Shown here: positions 46,203 to 56,842 of the stretch, piece by piece | Layout: every line of letters starts with the position of its first letter | How positions within the stretch are numbered: position 1 is the stretch's first letter | Assembly: GCF_028640845.1 (NCBI RefSeq) | Contig: NC_080546.1 | Coordinates: 53,579,409 to 53,643,408 of the forward strand | Direction: 5' to 3' | Origin: Ahaetulla prasina | Lineage: Eukaryota > Chordata > Lepidosauria > Squamata > Colubridae | Length of the DNA: 64,000 nt | Program-made: the position numbers and the translations under genes | Notes under the pieces: generated by a model | The model's database searches: none | Told to the model about the DNA's origin: nothing | What the model saw: only the letters and a program-made list of their open reading frames with translations

Positions 46203-47058
46203 GTGTCTTTTAAGCAAATAGTACCAGAAGCCACTAAAAACTTTGAAATTTCTTCAGTTCAGATACAAAAATTAAAAGAAGAAATTAAAGAAGAATTAAG
46301 ATTTTTTTTACAGGAGTTTCTGGAGACTCGTTTTTCAGAAATAGATCAAAAATTTGATGAAATAGAGAAAGAGATGTTGGATTTTAAGGAAGTGGTGGAA
46401 GAGTAGAAGAGGGAAATGAAAATGATAAAGGATGCAATTTCGCAAATATTAACGTCTTGTATTCAGATGGAGGATAGTTTGGAAGAAATTAATAAAGCTA
46501 ATTTAGAGTTGCAAAGGAAAATAGAGGAAATTCAAAAGAATCAAAACAACTGGAACTTAGATAATAGGATGGAAGATATACAAACAAAGATAGATAGGGC
46601 AGATGAAGAAAGAGTAATATTACAATATAGATTAATGGAATATGCTATAAGGGTGAGGGGGTTGAGGGAAAGTAGGAAGGAAAATTTAAAAGATTTTTAC
46701 GCAAGCTTTTGCTCAGATAAAGGGTGTGGAGCCAGAAGACTTTGAGATTAATATTGAAAGAATTTATCATGTTAATTCTTGGTGGGCAAGACAAAATAGA
46801 TTACCGAGGGATGTGGTTATTTATTTTACAACTAAAAAGTTTAGGTATGAAAACTTGCAAGCCTTTTATAAAAATAAATTTCAAATATTGGGACAAGATA
46901 TAAAAATGATGAAGGAAATTCCTCCTAAAATGTTAAGAAAGAGAAGAGAATTTGCTTTTTTAGTGGATGAATTTAAGAAACATCAGATATATTTTAGATG
47001 GGAAGTTCCAATGGGTTTGTCAGTGACTTTTAGAGATAGAAAGACATTTCTATATTAA
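46203..47058 (+). pseudogene. L1 ORF1 with one stop and one frameshift
   Basis: The first part, 46203-46406, encodes a helix-rich coil (IQKLKEEIKEELRFFLQEFL, FDEIEKEMLDFKEVVEE). After a stop at 46404-46406 the frame resumes with MEDSLEEINKANLELQRKIE and MEDIQTKIDRADEERVILQY, followed by MEYAIRVRGLRESRKENLK, the RRM entry. A frameshift near 46730 leads to EDFEINIERIYHVNSWWARQ, LPRDVVIYFTTKKFRYENLQ and the C-terminal domain ending at TFLY. With the breaks counted, coil, RRM and CTD are in the canonical order and near usual length. Confidence 0.8.
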
Positions 47059-47821
47059 TGTTTTAAAGAGTGGGAATCCTTTGTTGTTAGATGCTAAGTT
47101 AACTGGTTTGGAGATGATGGAAAATAGAATAGGAGAGGGGGGGAATGTTTAAGATGTGAATATGATGATTATGATTAATTTCTAGAATTGATTTGTTTAG
47201 GATATAAATTGTTATTTGTAAGGTATAAACCTATGGGATGATATTATTTAATTGTGAAGGATGGAAAGTAAAATTTATGAATTTAGATAATGTTGTGGAT
47301 GTAATGATGTTAATTGTTTACTGTTATATTGTGGATGTAACTTAAATGATTATTCGTTTTAATTGATACGTTTATAGACAGTAAAAGTTATGAAATTAAG
47401 TTGGAAATATTGTATCTGAGAGACTTTATTCGTAATGATATTTGACTAATGGAGTAATATTGGAAGATCGGACAATAAATGTTATTACAATGGAAGAAAT
47501 ATATAAGTGATGAAAATTTGAGCTCGAGAAGATGGACTGTAATTTAAGAAATGGACTTATGAAATTTGAAGGAATATACAAGTGGAGAAAATTTGAATTT
47601 GAGAAGATGGACTAATTTAAAAAATGGACTGTAAGAAGAAGTAATATGTGAAGGGATGATTGTATTGGTATTGTTCTTTTTCTTTTTTCTTTTTTCTTAT
47701 TCTTTCTTATCTCTTGTGATGGGATTTAAAGTTTTAGAGAGGGGTGGGAGTTTATGTATATTTTGTATACTTTAGCTTGTGATTGTTGGTCATAATACCC
47801 GGTATTTGCTCTGGGAAGTCT

Positions 47822-47866
47822 GGGGCGGAAGGGGGGAGGAGGGGGGAGGGTGGGGGAAGGGGGGGA
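47822..47866 (+). repeat. G-rich tract in the L1 3' untranslated region
   Basis: Six or more G runs of 4-7 bases occur within 45 bases, with loops of 1-3 bases. This fits a G-quadruplex-forming pattern. G-rich polypurine tracts of this kind are a known feature of L1 3' untranslated regions. Confidence 0.8.
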
Positions 47867-47960
47867 AAATGATACATGGATTGGTTATTAATGTACAGTA
47901 ATGATTGAAGACATGAAATTAAAATTTGAAATGATATTGGGGCTGCCCAACTGCCATTTC

Positions 47961-48160
47961 AGAAAGAAAGGGACAGAGGAGTAGAAGGAGGGAAGAAAGT
48001 AGGTAGGAAAGAGTTGAGAAGGAGGAGGGGAATAAGAAGGTTAGAAAGGGTAGAAGAAGGGAGGAGTGGAGAAGGAGGAGAGGAAGTAATAAAATGAAGG
48101 AGATGAAGGAGGGGAAAGTAGTAGAGAGAGGTGGTGAAGAAAGGAAGTGGCAGTTGGCAG
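47961..48160 (+). repeat. Polypurine tract
   Basis: About 200 bases of mainly G and A with few pyrimidines, in the 3' part of the plus-strand L1 element. Frames here are low-complexity artefacts. Confidence 0.8.
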
Positions 48161-48271
48161 GCCCGAATCAGCAATAAATAAAAATTAATGATTAATGATG
48201 GATAACAGACTGTACATAAATACGATGTTGGAAAATGGAAATAAAAAAAATTTATATAAAGAAATGTATAG

Positions 48272-49124
48272 TCAAAGTATAAATTATTTGATTATTTAAA
48301 ACTAAGTTTATATATCAAAATCATTCCAATAGTTCCTTCTACTCACTATATAAGTTTATCTATCTGTAAAATATAGAATATATAAATATTATAAGTAAGT
48401 TATATGGTAAATAATAGGTATAAATGTCCACAGTAAAAAATATTAATAAGTGGTCGATATACACAGCTGGCCACCGATCTTTCACCAATTTTAAAGAGGT
48501 CCTTCTCTCTTTGGTCTCGCTATACCATTTGCACTGCCTCCACTCTCCACTTTCCAAGTCCAAAATTCAAGATGTCAGCTCCTGCTAATCTGCCCAGTCA
48601 CTGTCACTTCTTTTCATTCTCCCAGCCTTAACATCCCAGTCTATATGTCCACAGTCACTAATCACTCAATTCCAGTCACCACCGATTCAACCTCAATATT
48701 TAATACAATTTTCCAACACTCTTCTCAATCAAATCGTCCGATCTCTCTCCCTCTTTTTTTTGCTGTCTTCACAATACTCTGCTCCCACTGCCAAAGCACC
48801 GCCTTTTCCCCTTTATCCTGTCACTGTCCACCAATACTTCTCACTGCTTTTCACTCTTTTCTTCCTTCACTAATCAGTCAGGCCATCACGCCTCCAGACC
48901 TAGCCATTACATCTGGTCTCTTTCGTGGTGAAATCAAGGGGTTCCTCCTTCCACAACGGGGTATCACTCTTCCCCCCATCACCCCTAGAGTACTCCCTCT
49001 ACAATGCCAACCCCTCCAGGGTCGGACCTTGCCTCTGTCTGCTTCCAGATGTGAAAAATTGGTCCTAAAGAATGGAGCCCTGCTCTCCTGAACCGCACCA
49101 TTGTGACGTCACCCCAGAAGTGAG
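48272..49124 (-). promoter_or_regulatory. Probable L1 5' untranslated region (minus strand)
   Basis: On the minus strand this starts CACTTCTGGGGTGACGTCAC, with a TGACGTCA box that matches a CRE/ATF site. It runs GC-richer to about 48550, then AT-rich. It lies between the right-hand target duplication and the plus-strand L1 insertion, where a 5' untranslated region of the minus-strand L1 is expected. L1 5' regions hold internal RNA polymerase II promoters. Activity here is only inferred from position and the CRE-like box. Confidence 0.5.
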
Positions 49125-49138
49125 ATTTAAAGATTTTA

Positions 49139-52100
49139 ATTAATTAAGCCAATGCCTTCAATTATGCCTGGAGAAACACCTGACAATCAGTGCCATTGAC
49201 AATGGGAGTAATATAATCTTGGTACTGTGTCTTAGTAGCAGACTTTTCAGTTAAAGCTTACAAACCCACTTTGTGGATAATAGCAAATAGAATATCTTGC
49301 AGTGATCTGTGATGGAAAAATGCATGCATAATTATTGTCATACCCAATCAGACTCCTTACTATTGCTGCTGAACTGAAAGTTAAGTCTCTAAGAGCATTT
49401 CCAAGCTTCAAACCTGATAATGCAATCTCATCTAAAATAAACTATACTCCAGTACCTAAATTTGATTTCTCTTATCAGTGAACAAAACTGTTTAAATTAT
49501 TCAAAGACGAGTGCTTTGCTTGTGCTTGTGCGCATTGCAAAGCACCTTGCCTGAAATAGTGTGCACAGCTGTATTGGATTTCTATTGGCAAAAATAGTCA
49601 ATGAATATATATATGTGTGATCCCTTCCCTATTTCTTGCTTCCTTGCTTTTATTTATATTATCAATTACATGATGACAATGTCCAGATTGACTGATCCAT
49701 TGTACAGCAAAGTTTTTCTGTCTTTCCACTTTGCTGGAACAAGTCATACAAACAAAGGGCAAAATAAAACCAAACTGTAATCTGAAGTTTCAAGACAAGG
49801 CTTCCAAAGAATCTGAGTTCTGTGGATTTTCTAGTACCAAGTATCAACCTTTATTCATTCAGATGGAACTTGTCCTCTGTTGTTCCAAACTACATAATTG
49901 TCTTATTTTGTTTTACCTACTTTCAGTGTATTCTTAATTTTCCTTGTATGCTGTAAGTCAAATGATCTTGAAGATTCAAATGCTGTTTATATCACTAGTC
50001 CAACAAGAATGGGAGTTGTGAAAAACAGAAATGACTGTTTTAAAGAAGAATATTTCTATTCTCAAAATCTTCATTTAAAAAATGCCGAGCAAGATGGCTG
50101 GCGAATATGGAATCAATTCAGACTTTATGAAATCAACTCATTTGAACTCCTCACATGTAAAAAGAGTAAAATTGTCATCTAAAATGGATTAGCTAAATAG
50201 ATAAAAATAGTTTATCTATAATAATTATAGTTTATAATTTTTATATTACATTCTCGCTATAAGCATTGTAAGTCCTGCATAAGCTCAAAAGTTAAGTAAT
50301 ATTTTTTAAATGAAACATTTTTTTAAATTATCATTTTAATAAGTTATAATTTCCTCTAAGATCATGATTATATACTTACTGCATATTTATGTGAAATACA
50401 TTCCTGGAGGAGCAAAATTAAAAAGTTGTTTCTATGAAGATGTGCAAATGATTTTTTTTAATTGTGTAAGCTTTATGCGTTTTTTAATTGATTACCTAGT
50501 CCAACTTTCAGGTAAAAGCTTATAGATGTTTGTAAATAAATGGCATATGCACCTATTGTCTTTTTTAACCTTTCACTATTAGTATAATTGCTTCCCTAAA
50601 TATGCAAAATGTTTGAGTTTTTTTCTTAATTATTTATACAGGTTTGTCAGGGATCTTATTGACATTTAACCGGTATAGTTATAGGGTGTATCTTTTATTT
50701 AAATATATGCAACGTAAACCCTATAAAGAAGGTTGAGCTGAGAAAGTCACAGGTGAGCTTCTGTCGTACCACGGACTAAAACAAAGTTTTCCCTGCCTCT
50801 AATCTAACACTTTACCTAATACTAATACTGCTGAGATTATATGGGTACAGCTGAAAAAAAAGGAAGATAGCTATAATTTCTCATGTTTGGTTGTTAAAAT
50901 GACTAACAAGGTTTACAAAATCTGAAAAGTCATTTCACTTGTCTAAATGAAGAATAAAATCATAGCCAACAGAAAGCCACTGTTTTATTCTCATAAAGAT
51001 TTGATCTAGTTCCTACAAACAAGGGAGTTGGTAGTAAGATTGCTTTGCACTATATTAAAGACTAGAGTTAAAAGTTAAAATAGTAAGGACTAAAATTAAT
51101 GGATATTCCTCCAGCCAAAAAACCTTATTCCAGATAAAGCATGTCAAGGAAAAGTGTAAGTGTTATAGTTGAGACTCTTGTATTCTAATATGTATTGCTT
51201 GAAGGTTCCTGTTACTACAGAAAAGTACATTCTATACATATCAAATGGGATCAAATTCCTCAACCTCTAACCAAGCACTGCAAAATAACTAAAAACAGAG
51301 CCATGATTCAGACATTTTTATAATATCCATGTAGGTGAATATACCAGGCATTCAACTAGGATTTTCAACACTGAAAAGTATTCCTAAACTATATTATACT
51401 TTTCAATTCACATGGGTGAGTTCTTCACGTAAAATGACCACAGAAAAAACCAGCTCATCTGAAGATTATGCAGCTTTAGATCAAGTGCTACGTTCCAACA
51501 AAGATATTTGATTAAAATAATTAAAATACTATGTACTGTAGAGCTATGGATTCATTTTGTAATAACTTTTTGGATAGAGGGTAAGGCTAGCACAATTTGA
51601 TGACATTTATGTAGTAATGTTGAATAACTGCTGACAATTAGCTAGAAGACAGAGCAGAGGTCTTATAAGAAAATTATTCCCTCATGATAAAAGATTGAAA
51701 ATTCAATTATATTCTGTTTATTACATGCCTACTTCAGTAACCATATTCATAACCAGGTCCTTGATAATATACAAATTAATGGGAGCATAGGGGAATGTCT
51801 TAGTAACTTTTTCCTCCTGATCGTCTTCTTCAATATTAAAATTTTAAATATGTCTTTATCTTTGTCTTAACTGTCCTACATGATACTCTCAGTAGAAATC
51901 CCCTTTAACTATCAACACAGTAGCAAAAAAACCCATCTAACTTTTAAAAATCTATTAATGTAATAAAACCTACAATCCACAAGCTTCTTTAAAAATATGC
52001 TTCAATTGTTTCCTAAGGGAGAATATATGAGGATTAAAAAATATATATCTAAAGGTGTACCAAATTATAAAAAAACATCTTAAGTAGATGTAGAGATGAT

Positions 52101-52340
52101 TTCAGTAGATAAGTAGACTGGTCTTTCAAAAACTATTAGAGACTATATTGATCCCTTTATAAATGCACAGAATAATAGGAAGATTTAAGCTACTTTAACA
52201 CATTAAGTAGGATTTTGGTGCGAAGTGTGTACTTTCCCTTTTCAGTTCACATGCTGCAAAGCGGCGAGGGAGGCTGTCATAGCACATCACTGTCTATTTT
52301 GCATTATCAGGAAAAGCAAATCTCAATTTCCCCAACTTAG
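49139..52340. other. No recognisable feature
   Basis: Over 3 kb of AT-rich sequence. The 94-codon frame at 49898-50182 has a hydrophobic start (LIFLVCC), but no recognisable domain and no splice or promoter context. I treat it as chance. Confidence 0.5.
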
Positions 52341-52344
52341 TAGA

Positions 52345-52545
52345 GACATGTTGGATGATGTATTTATATCCCACCTTTAGATCGGGGCCTCAAGAGAATG
52401 TACATTATATCCTCCTTTCATTGCACACACGCTCCCCACAACAACCCTTCTGAGTCAAGTTGAGCTGAGAGACACTGGTGCCAAGGGAGGTTCAGATTAG
52501 ACTTGAATCTAGATGCCTGACCAATACTCTAAAACAACACAGTAT
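52345..52545 (-). mobile_element. Old tRNA-type SINE remnant
   Basis: On the plus strand: TTTATATCCCACCTTTAG, CTCCCCACAACAACCCTTCT, GAGTCAAGTTGAGCTGAGAG and GACTTGAATCTAGATGCC. This is the reversed layout of amniote tRNA SINEs that carry AGGTCACCCAGC-like bodies. The B-box complement is around 52500. Heavily diverged. Confidence 0.5.
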
Positions 52546-52549
52546 GTCC

Positions 52550-53370
52550 GCCTGATTATATATAAAAATGATTTATAATTAAAAACTAAATTTGTGGTTT
52601 TAAAACTAATCTTAATATAATTTTTGAAGCATAATGCTATTTCAATTTAAAGGGAGATAATGTAAGTATATATAGGCAGCACCTGTAATTCTTTAAAGCA
52701 GTATAGTTTTTTCCTGAGATCATGCAGTAGCCAAGGCTATACCCTTAATTTAGAAATGAAACTTAAACAAGAAACCTTTTACCGATTTAAATACCTCTTA
52801 CACTCCCAACTTAATCAGCTGCTATCTTGATCAGGGGCCTTCTTTCTGTGCCCATTTATTTAAAATAATAAATCTGGAATAGAAGACAAACACTGTTTAT
52901 TCTGGATCTAAAATTTAACTAGAAATGTAAATTACCTAGGTACTCATAGTTAGGTTGTTTAAGTCCTTTTCTCTTTCTAGATGTCAGTAATTCCACTCCT
53001 TCTTTCAATGTTATAATTTATTATATTATTCATGGAATAAGAAACATGAGAGTTACTACTCACATTTGAAAAAAATATTTAAAAATGAAAGAAATGCAGA
53101 CTTTCTTGCCTTCAAAAATGACAAAAGCTTCCAGCTCTTTACATCAAAAGAGAAAGAAACTAGAGTATGGACCTTAATTTGTTTATGCATAGGTATCGCT
53201 TTTAAAAGTAGCCAATTTTCTGGAATTTTTTATTTTAATTTTACCCTTATTAACATTTTGAAAAACACTAAGTTTGGAAAAGAAGAAAAAAACCTAGAAA
53301 TAAGGTTTCTGAAAGGAATGCCAAAAAAGATGCCACTGCAGTACAATTATTTAAATTTTCATCTTGGTAT
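52550..53370. other. No recognisable feature
   Basis: AT-rich. The 121-codon frame at 53066-53431 runs into the L2 and has no domain I recognise before it. Confidence 0.5.
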
Positions 53371-53376
53371 AATTGC

Positions 53377-54050
53377 CTTGTTACCTCCCGCCTGGATTAT
53401 TGCAATGCTCTCTACATGGGGCTCCCCTTGAGATGCACTCGGAGGTTTCAGTTGGTCCAGAATGCAGCTGCGCGGGTGATAGAGGGAGTCTCACGTAGCT
53501 CCCACGTGACACCTCTCCTGCGCGAACTGCACTGGCTTCCTGTTGCCTTTCGGGTGCATTTCAAGGTTCTGGTTACCACCTTTAAAGCGCTCCATGGCTT
53601 GGGACCTGGGTACTTACGGGACCGCCTTCTGTTACCTCATGCCTCCCACCGACCCGTACGCTCGCACAGAGAGGGCCTTCTCAGGGTGCCATCCGCCAGA
53701 CAATGTCGGCTGGCGGCCCCCAGGGGAAGATCCTTCTCTGTGGGGGCTCCGACTCTTTGGAATGAACTTCCCCCTGGTTTACGTCAAATACCTGACCTTT
53801 GGACTTTTCGCCGCGAACTGAAAACATATCTGTTTGTTCGTGCGGGGCTTTCTTAAATTGTTTAGTTTTAAATTTTAAATTTCTCTCTGGTTTTAAATGG
53901 GGTTTTTTAGATTTTTTAACTATTTTAATTTCGGCCACACTGTATAATAAGTTTTTTAATTTTATTTTAACTGTACATTTTTTCTTTTTACTTTAGCTGT
54001 ACACCGCCCTGAGTCCTTCGGGAGAAGGGCGGTTTATAAATCTAATAAAA
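53377..54050 (+). mobile_element. L2 LINE 3' end, well preserved
   Basis: 5'-truncated at SRLDYCNALY. The 146-codon frame at 53416-53856 then runs uninterrupted through LQLVQNAAARVIEGVSRSS-like, LHWLPVAFRVHFKVLVTTF, ALHGLGPGYLRDRLLLPHAS, RSFSVGAPTLWNELPPGL and RRELKTYLFVRAGLS to its natural stop. The 3' hairpin is at 54003-54034 and the AAAT tail at 54047-54066. The intact C-terminus makes it one of the younger L2 copies here. Confidence 0.93.
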
Positions 54051-54069
54051 TAAATAAATAAATAAAACA

Positions 54070-54290
54070 TAGAAGCCTCTCAGTACTCAGTAGCTAATAT
54101 TATAGTGCCTCACTGAGAAGGGCCCTTACATTCCTCAACTGCAGAGCATGTTTTGAGCATACTGTATCTTAAAGAGTTTGTAAGCATCTTGTTGAACAAC
54201 ATTGAGATGCTCAAGTGGGGACATTATTCATTATAATGAATTAGGGCCAAATTATTCATTGCATGTGAACTAAAGACAGACCTCAAATAG
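54070..54290. other. No recognisable feature
   Basis: Short unique-looking spacer between the L2 tail and the CR1-like LINE. Confidence 0.5.
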
Positions 54291-54296
54291 TTTCAG

Positions 54297-55662
54297 ACAG
54301 AGAATATCATGTTTTCTGGTCCGATCGTGAAACTCGCAGAGGAGGTGGAGTGGCTATCTTTTACAAAAAGTCACTGAATCTAAAAAATATTCAAGTTGCA
54401 CATAAACTCTCTCTTCTAGAAACTATTGTTTGTGAACTGTCCCTTAACATCAAACTTCGCTTCTTGCTATGCTACAGAGCCCCCGACTATGATATTGCAC
54501 ATGCGAACATGTTAACCACACTACTAACATGGGCTGCCTCTTGCCCTTATCCTCTCATCTTCATGGGTGACCTCCACATACCTCTTATTAATTGGATAAC
54601 AAATGAATGTACAACTGAACCCATCCATATTACCTTGTACAATGCTGTTACAAATCTAAGTCTTGATCAACTAGTAACTAATAATACAAGACTCAACAAC
54701 TGCCTTGACCTCATTTTCTGCAACAACGCAAACTCAATTTATGGATTACAAATAAAAGAACCCTTTTCCAACAGTGACCACAGCATGATAGACTTTTGTC
54801 TCAATATACGCCCTTACAATAATCTCCATAATAATGGTATACCAAACTACAATTTCAAAAAAGCCAACTATGATCTTATAGACACCGACCTCTCATCTCT
54901 TGACTGCAAATTCTATTCTCTAACTGTATCACTGCTGAAGACCACTATAGTATTTTCCTACTTGAAGTCAATAGAGTCATTAAACTATACGTACCACAAA
55001 CCACCACCAAGATCAGGAAAAACAAATTACCCATTTCAATAAAAAAGCTCCAATCCAAAAAAAAAAAAAATCCCTCTGGCAAAAAAATAAAACTGGCTAT
55101 GTAGCCAACTTTAAAAACCGCTACAAAAATATATGCCATCAAATAAAAATTGAATGCACCAATTACCACATCAAACAAGAAGACCTTCTGTGCACAAAAT
55201 CTAATCGCGCTTTCTATAATTTTGTAAACAACAAACATAAAGACTCGAGATCCATCCCACCCCTAAAAGGATCTAACGGTAAAGAATGTAATGATGAAAC
55301 AGTTAAAGCAAACTTCTTTAACACATTCTTCGGCTCAGTCTTTGTTAACAGTAATGGCTCATACCCAACATTCCCAAGTCATACCAACAATGATTACAAT
55401 GATCTAACACAAATAGATTTCACAGAGGATAATGTTGAAAAGGCCCTTTGCAGACTGAAACCATCTCTATCTATTGGACTTGATGGTCTATGTGCATACT
55501 TCTTAAAAAAGATTTCCACTGTTATAGCAAAACCCCTAAGCATAATTTTTGAAAAATCCTTCAGGACCAGCTCCCTTCCCAAACTATGGTCACTAACCAC
55601 GGTCATCCCTGTTTTCAAAAAAGGAGAGCCCAGACTAGTTGAAAATTATAGACCAATTTCTT
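54297..55662 (+). mobile_element. CR1-like LINE: endonuclease and start of RT
   Basis: The 230-codon frame at 54350-55042 is an AP-like endonuclease domain: RRGGGVAIFYKKSL, LLCYRAPDYD, FMGDLHIPLINW, LDLIFCNNAN and NSDHSMIDF. The catalytic GDFN box reads GDLH (54566-54577), which would abolish cleavage. After a frame break at 55042, VKANFFNTFFGSVFVN (from about 55303), EKALCRLKPSLSIGLDGL and TTVIPVFKKGEPRLVENYRP form the linker and first RT finger block. At about 55660 the sequence switches to a different LINE family. It could be the 5' part of the family at 20796-21726, but the two do not overlap, so this is not testable here. Confidence 0.75.
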
Positions 55663-55850
55663 TATGCTGCATCACCAGCGGAACTGCAAAAAACTGCACT
55701 ACTTAGAACATCATATATTTTAAGAAGATACTTGATTGATACCTAGGACGCTGGCAGCAACCCATATCAACCATTAGTACCAGTCGATTGTATTTGTGAC
55801 ACATTTTTGAATGTTCATTTGACTGAGTTTCACATTTAATGAATAAAAAA
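55663..55850 (+). mobile_element. R4/Dong-like LINE 3' end fused to the CR1-like LINE
   Basis: The frame ASPAELQKTALLRTSYILRR is followed by YLIDT and a stop near 55740. It matches the ending of R4/Dong-type LINE proteins (ELQKTALLGTAHILRRxL). A 3' untranslated part follows (GACGCTGGCAGCAACCCATA, then GAGTTTCACATTTAATGAAT) with a GTTAATAATAATGATGATG tail. It starts exactly where the preceding LINE stops, in a different frame. The family name rests on the C-terminal motif only. Confidence 0.55.
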
Positions 55851-55854
55851 GTTA

Positions 55855-55879
55855 ATAATAATGATGATGATGATGATGT
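55855..55879 (+). repeat. (AAT/GAT)n tail repeat
   Basis: Terminal trinucleotide repeats at the R4-like 3' end. Confidence 0.85.
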
Positions 55880-55984
55880 GCATTGACAAAATTTCCACTG
55901 GTCAATTACAAAAGGCCATATTACACATCCTAGCCAACTCCAGCAAAAGAACTGGCAGCTATGATTTCAGATTGTTGTGTATAA

Positions 55985-56060
55985 TAATAATGTATTAAAT
56001 TTACATACTACCTGACTCCCAGAAACTCTGGGTTGTATTTCAAATATTATAAGTAAAAGT
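55985..56060 (-). mobile_element. Possible LINE/SINE tail scrap
   Basis: TTTACATACTACCTGACTCC and AGAAACTCTGGGTTGTAT resemble the reversed tail of squamate SINEs ending in a TCTGGG hairpin. Very short and uncertain. Confidence 0.25.
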
Positions 56061-56069
56061 GGGCTAAAA

Positions 56070-56834
56070 ACATCACTGACCATCCAATGGTAGACAGCAA
56101 AGTGTGTGTATGCACATTTATGTCAATAGAAGACACTGTGTAGGGATATGAATATGGGAAATTCATTTGAAGGCCATATGCTCACTTATTATAAACTTGG
56201 CAATCAGTTCACATCTGAGAAAATGAGAATCTCTTTGTGTTAACCCTTCTATTTATTTCGTGCTGGAACATGTACTATGCATGTTATTCTAAGAGGATAT
56301 ATTATCATATATAATCCTTTTTGTCTCTATATTGGGTGCTGATCTGAGAGCAAACTACATTCTGACATGGTAGCTGAAGTAAGCGTTCTGTTCATAGATT
56401 GCCAAAGAAATTAAATAGCAATATTTAAGATTATTAGGATTGTTTTCTTTGTTAACACTTGCATTTTGTAAATAATGCCAATTATAAACAATGAAACTTA
56501 TTGTACGTTATAATAAACCCATACTTTGTCTGTTTCTGCTGAGATGGAAACAAAATTTCTCATAAAGGGCAAATTTAAAATCCATTTCCCATAGAAGCAC
56601 TGCTCTCCACATAAAAATTACTGAAATGTGAGTAATGGAATTGTTTTCTAATGCTTGTCGTTCAATCACATGGAATGAAAGAAATATTTTATTTTTATCT
56701 ACATTATGCTATAACTGAATTTCTGAGGTTTAATAATTCTTTCTAAATTGTTAGAATTTCAAAAGACTAAAGAATATTATAATTATTGGTATTCTGATTC
56801 CTTTATATTATATAACATAGATCAGAGCGTTATC
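56070..56834. other. No recognisable feature
   Basis: AT-rich. No motif noted. Confidence 0.5.
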
Positions 56835-56842
56835 ACTTAGAA

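Larger units (their letters stand above)
45536..48262 (+). mobile_element. L1-derived element with ORF1 but no ORF2 (HAL1-like)
   Basis: Inserted on the plus strand inside the 5' region of the minus-strand L1. AATGTATAG is present at 45527-45535 and 48263-48271, a perfect 9-bp duplication with partial match beyond it. It starts TTGGCTTCCGGTTTGGTCCG, typical of a CG-bearing L1 5' end, has about 660 bases of 5' untranslated sequence, then ORF1 (46203-47058). About 1.2 kb follows with a G-rich tract (47822-47866) and a polypurine tract (47961-48160), then an A-rich end (48235-48262). No endonuclease or RT motif is seen anywhere in it. Its termini look complete, so it resembles the half-L1 elements of mammals. 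Confidence 0.75.
42382..49124 (-). mobile_element. L1 LINE on the minus strand, bounded by a 14-bp target duplication
   Basis: ATTTAGAGATTTTA (42368-42381) and ATTTAAAGATTTTA (49125-49138) match at 13 of 14 and bound the element. The A-rich 3' end lies at 42382-42400 (T-rich on the plus strand), and the 5' start near 49124 reads CACTTCTGGGGTGACGTCAC. Reading 5' to 3', it has a 5' untranslated region (49124-48272), ORF1 coiled coil (45240-44786), RT (44690-44155) and ORF2 C-terminal region (43700-42539). It is interrupted by a plus-strand L1 element (45536-48262) and a hAT element (43007-43503). The endonuclease and ORF1 C-terminus are absent, and the copy is dead. Confidence 0.85.

Noticed and set aside
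45536..49124. Considered as one L1 with a 5' inversion (twin priming)
   Set aside because: ORF1 sequence is present in both orientations, and separate 9-bp and 14-bp duplications show two independent insertions.
49898..50182. Frame with a hydrophobic N-terminus, considered as a small secreted protein
   Set aside because: No promoter, splice or domain support, and its length is within chance for this composition.
54350..55042. 230-codon open frame, considered as a host gene
   Set aside because: Its motifs (RRGGGVAIFYK, GDLH, SDHS) are those of a LINE AP-like endonuclease.
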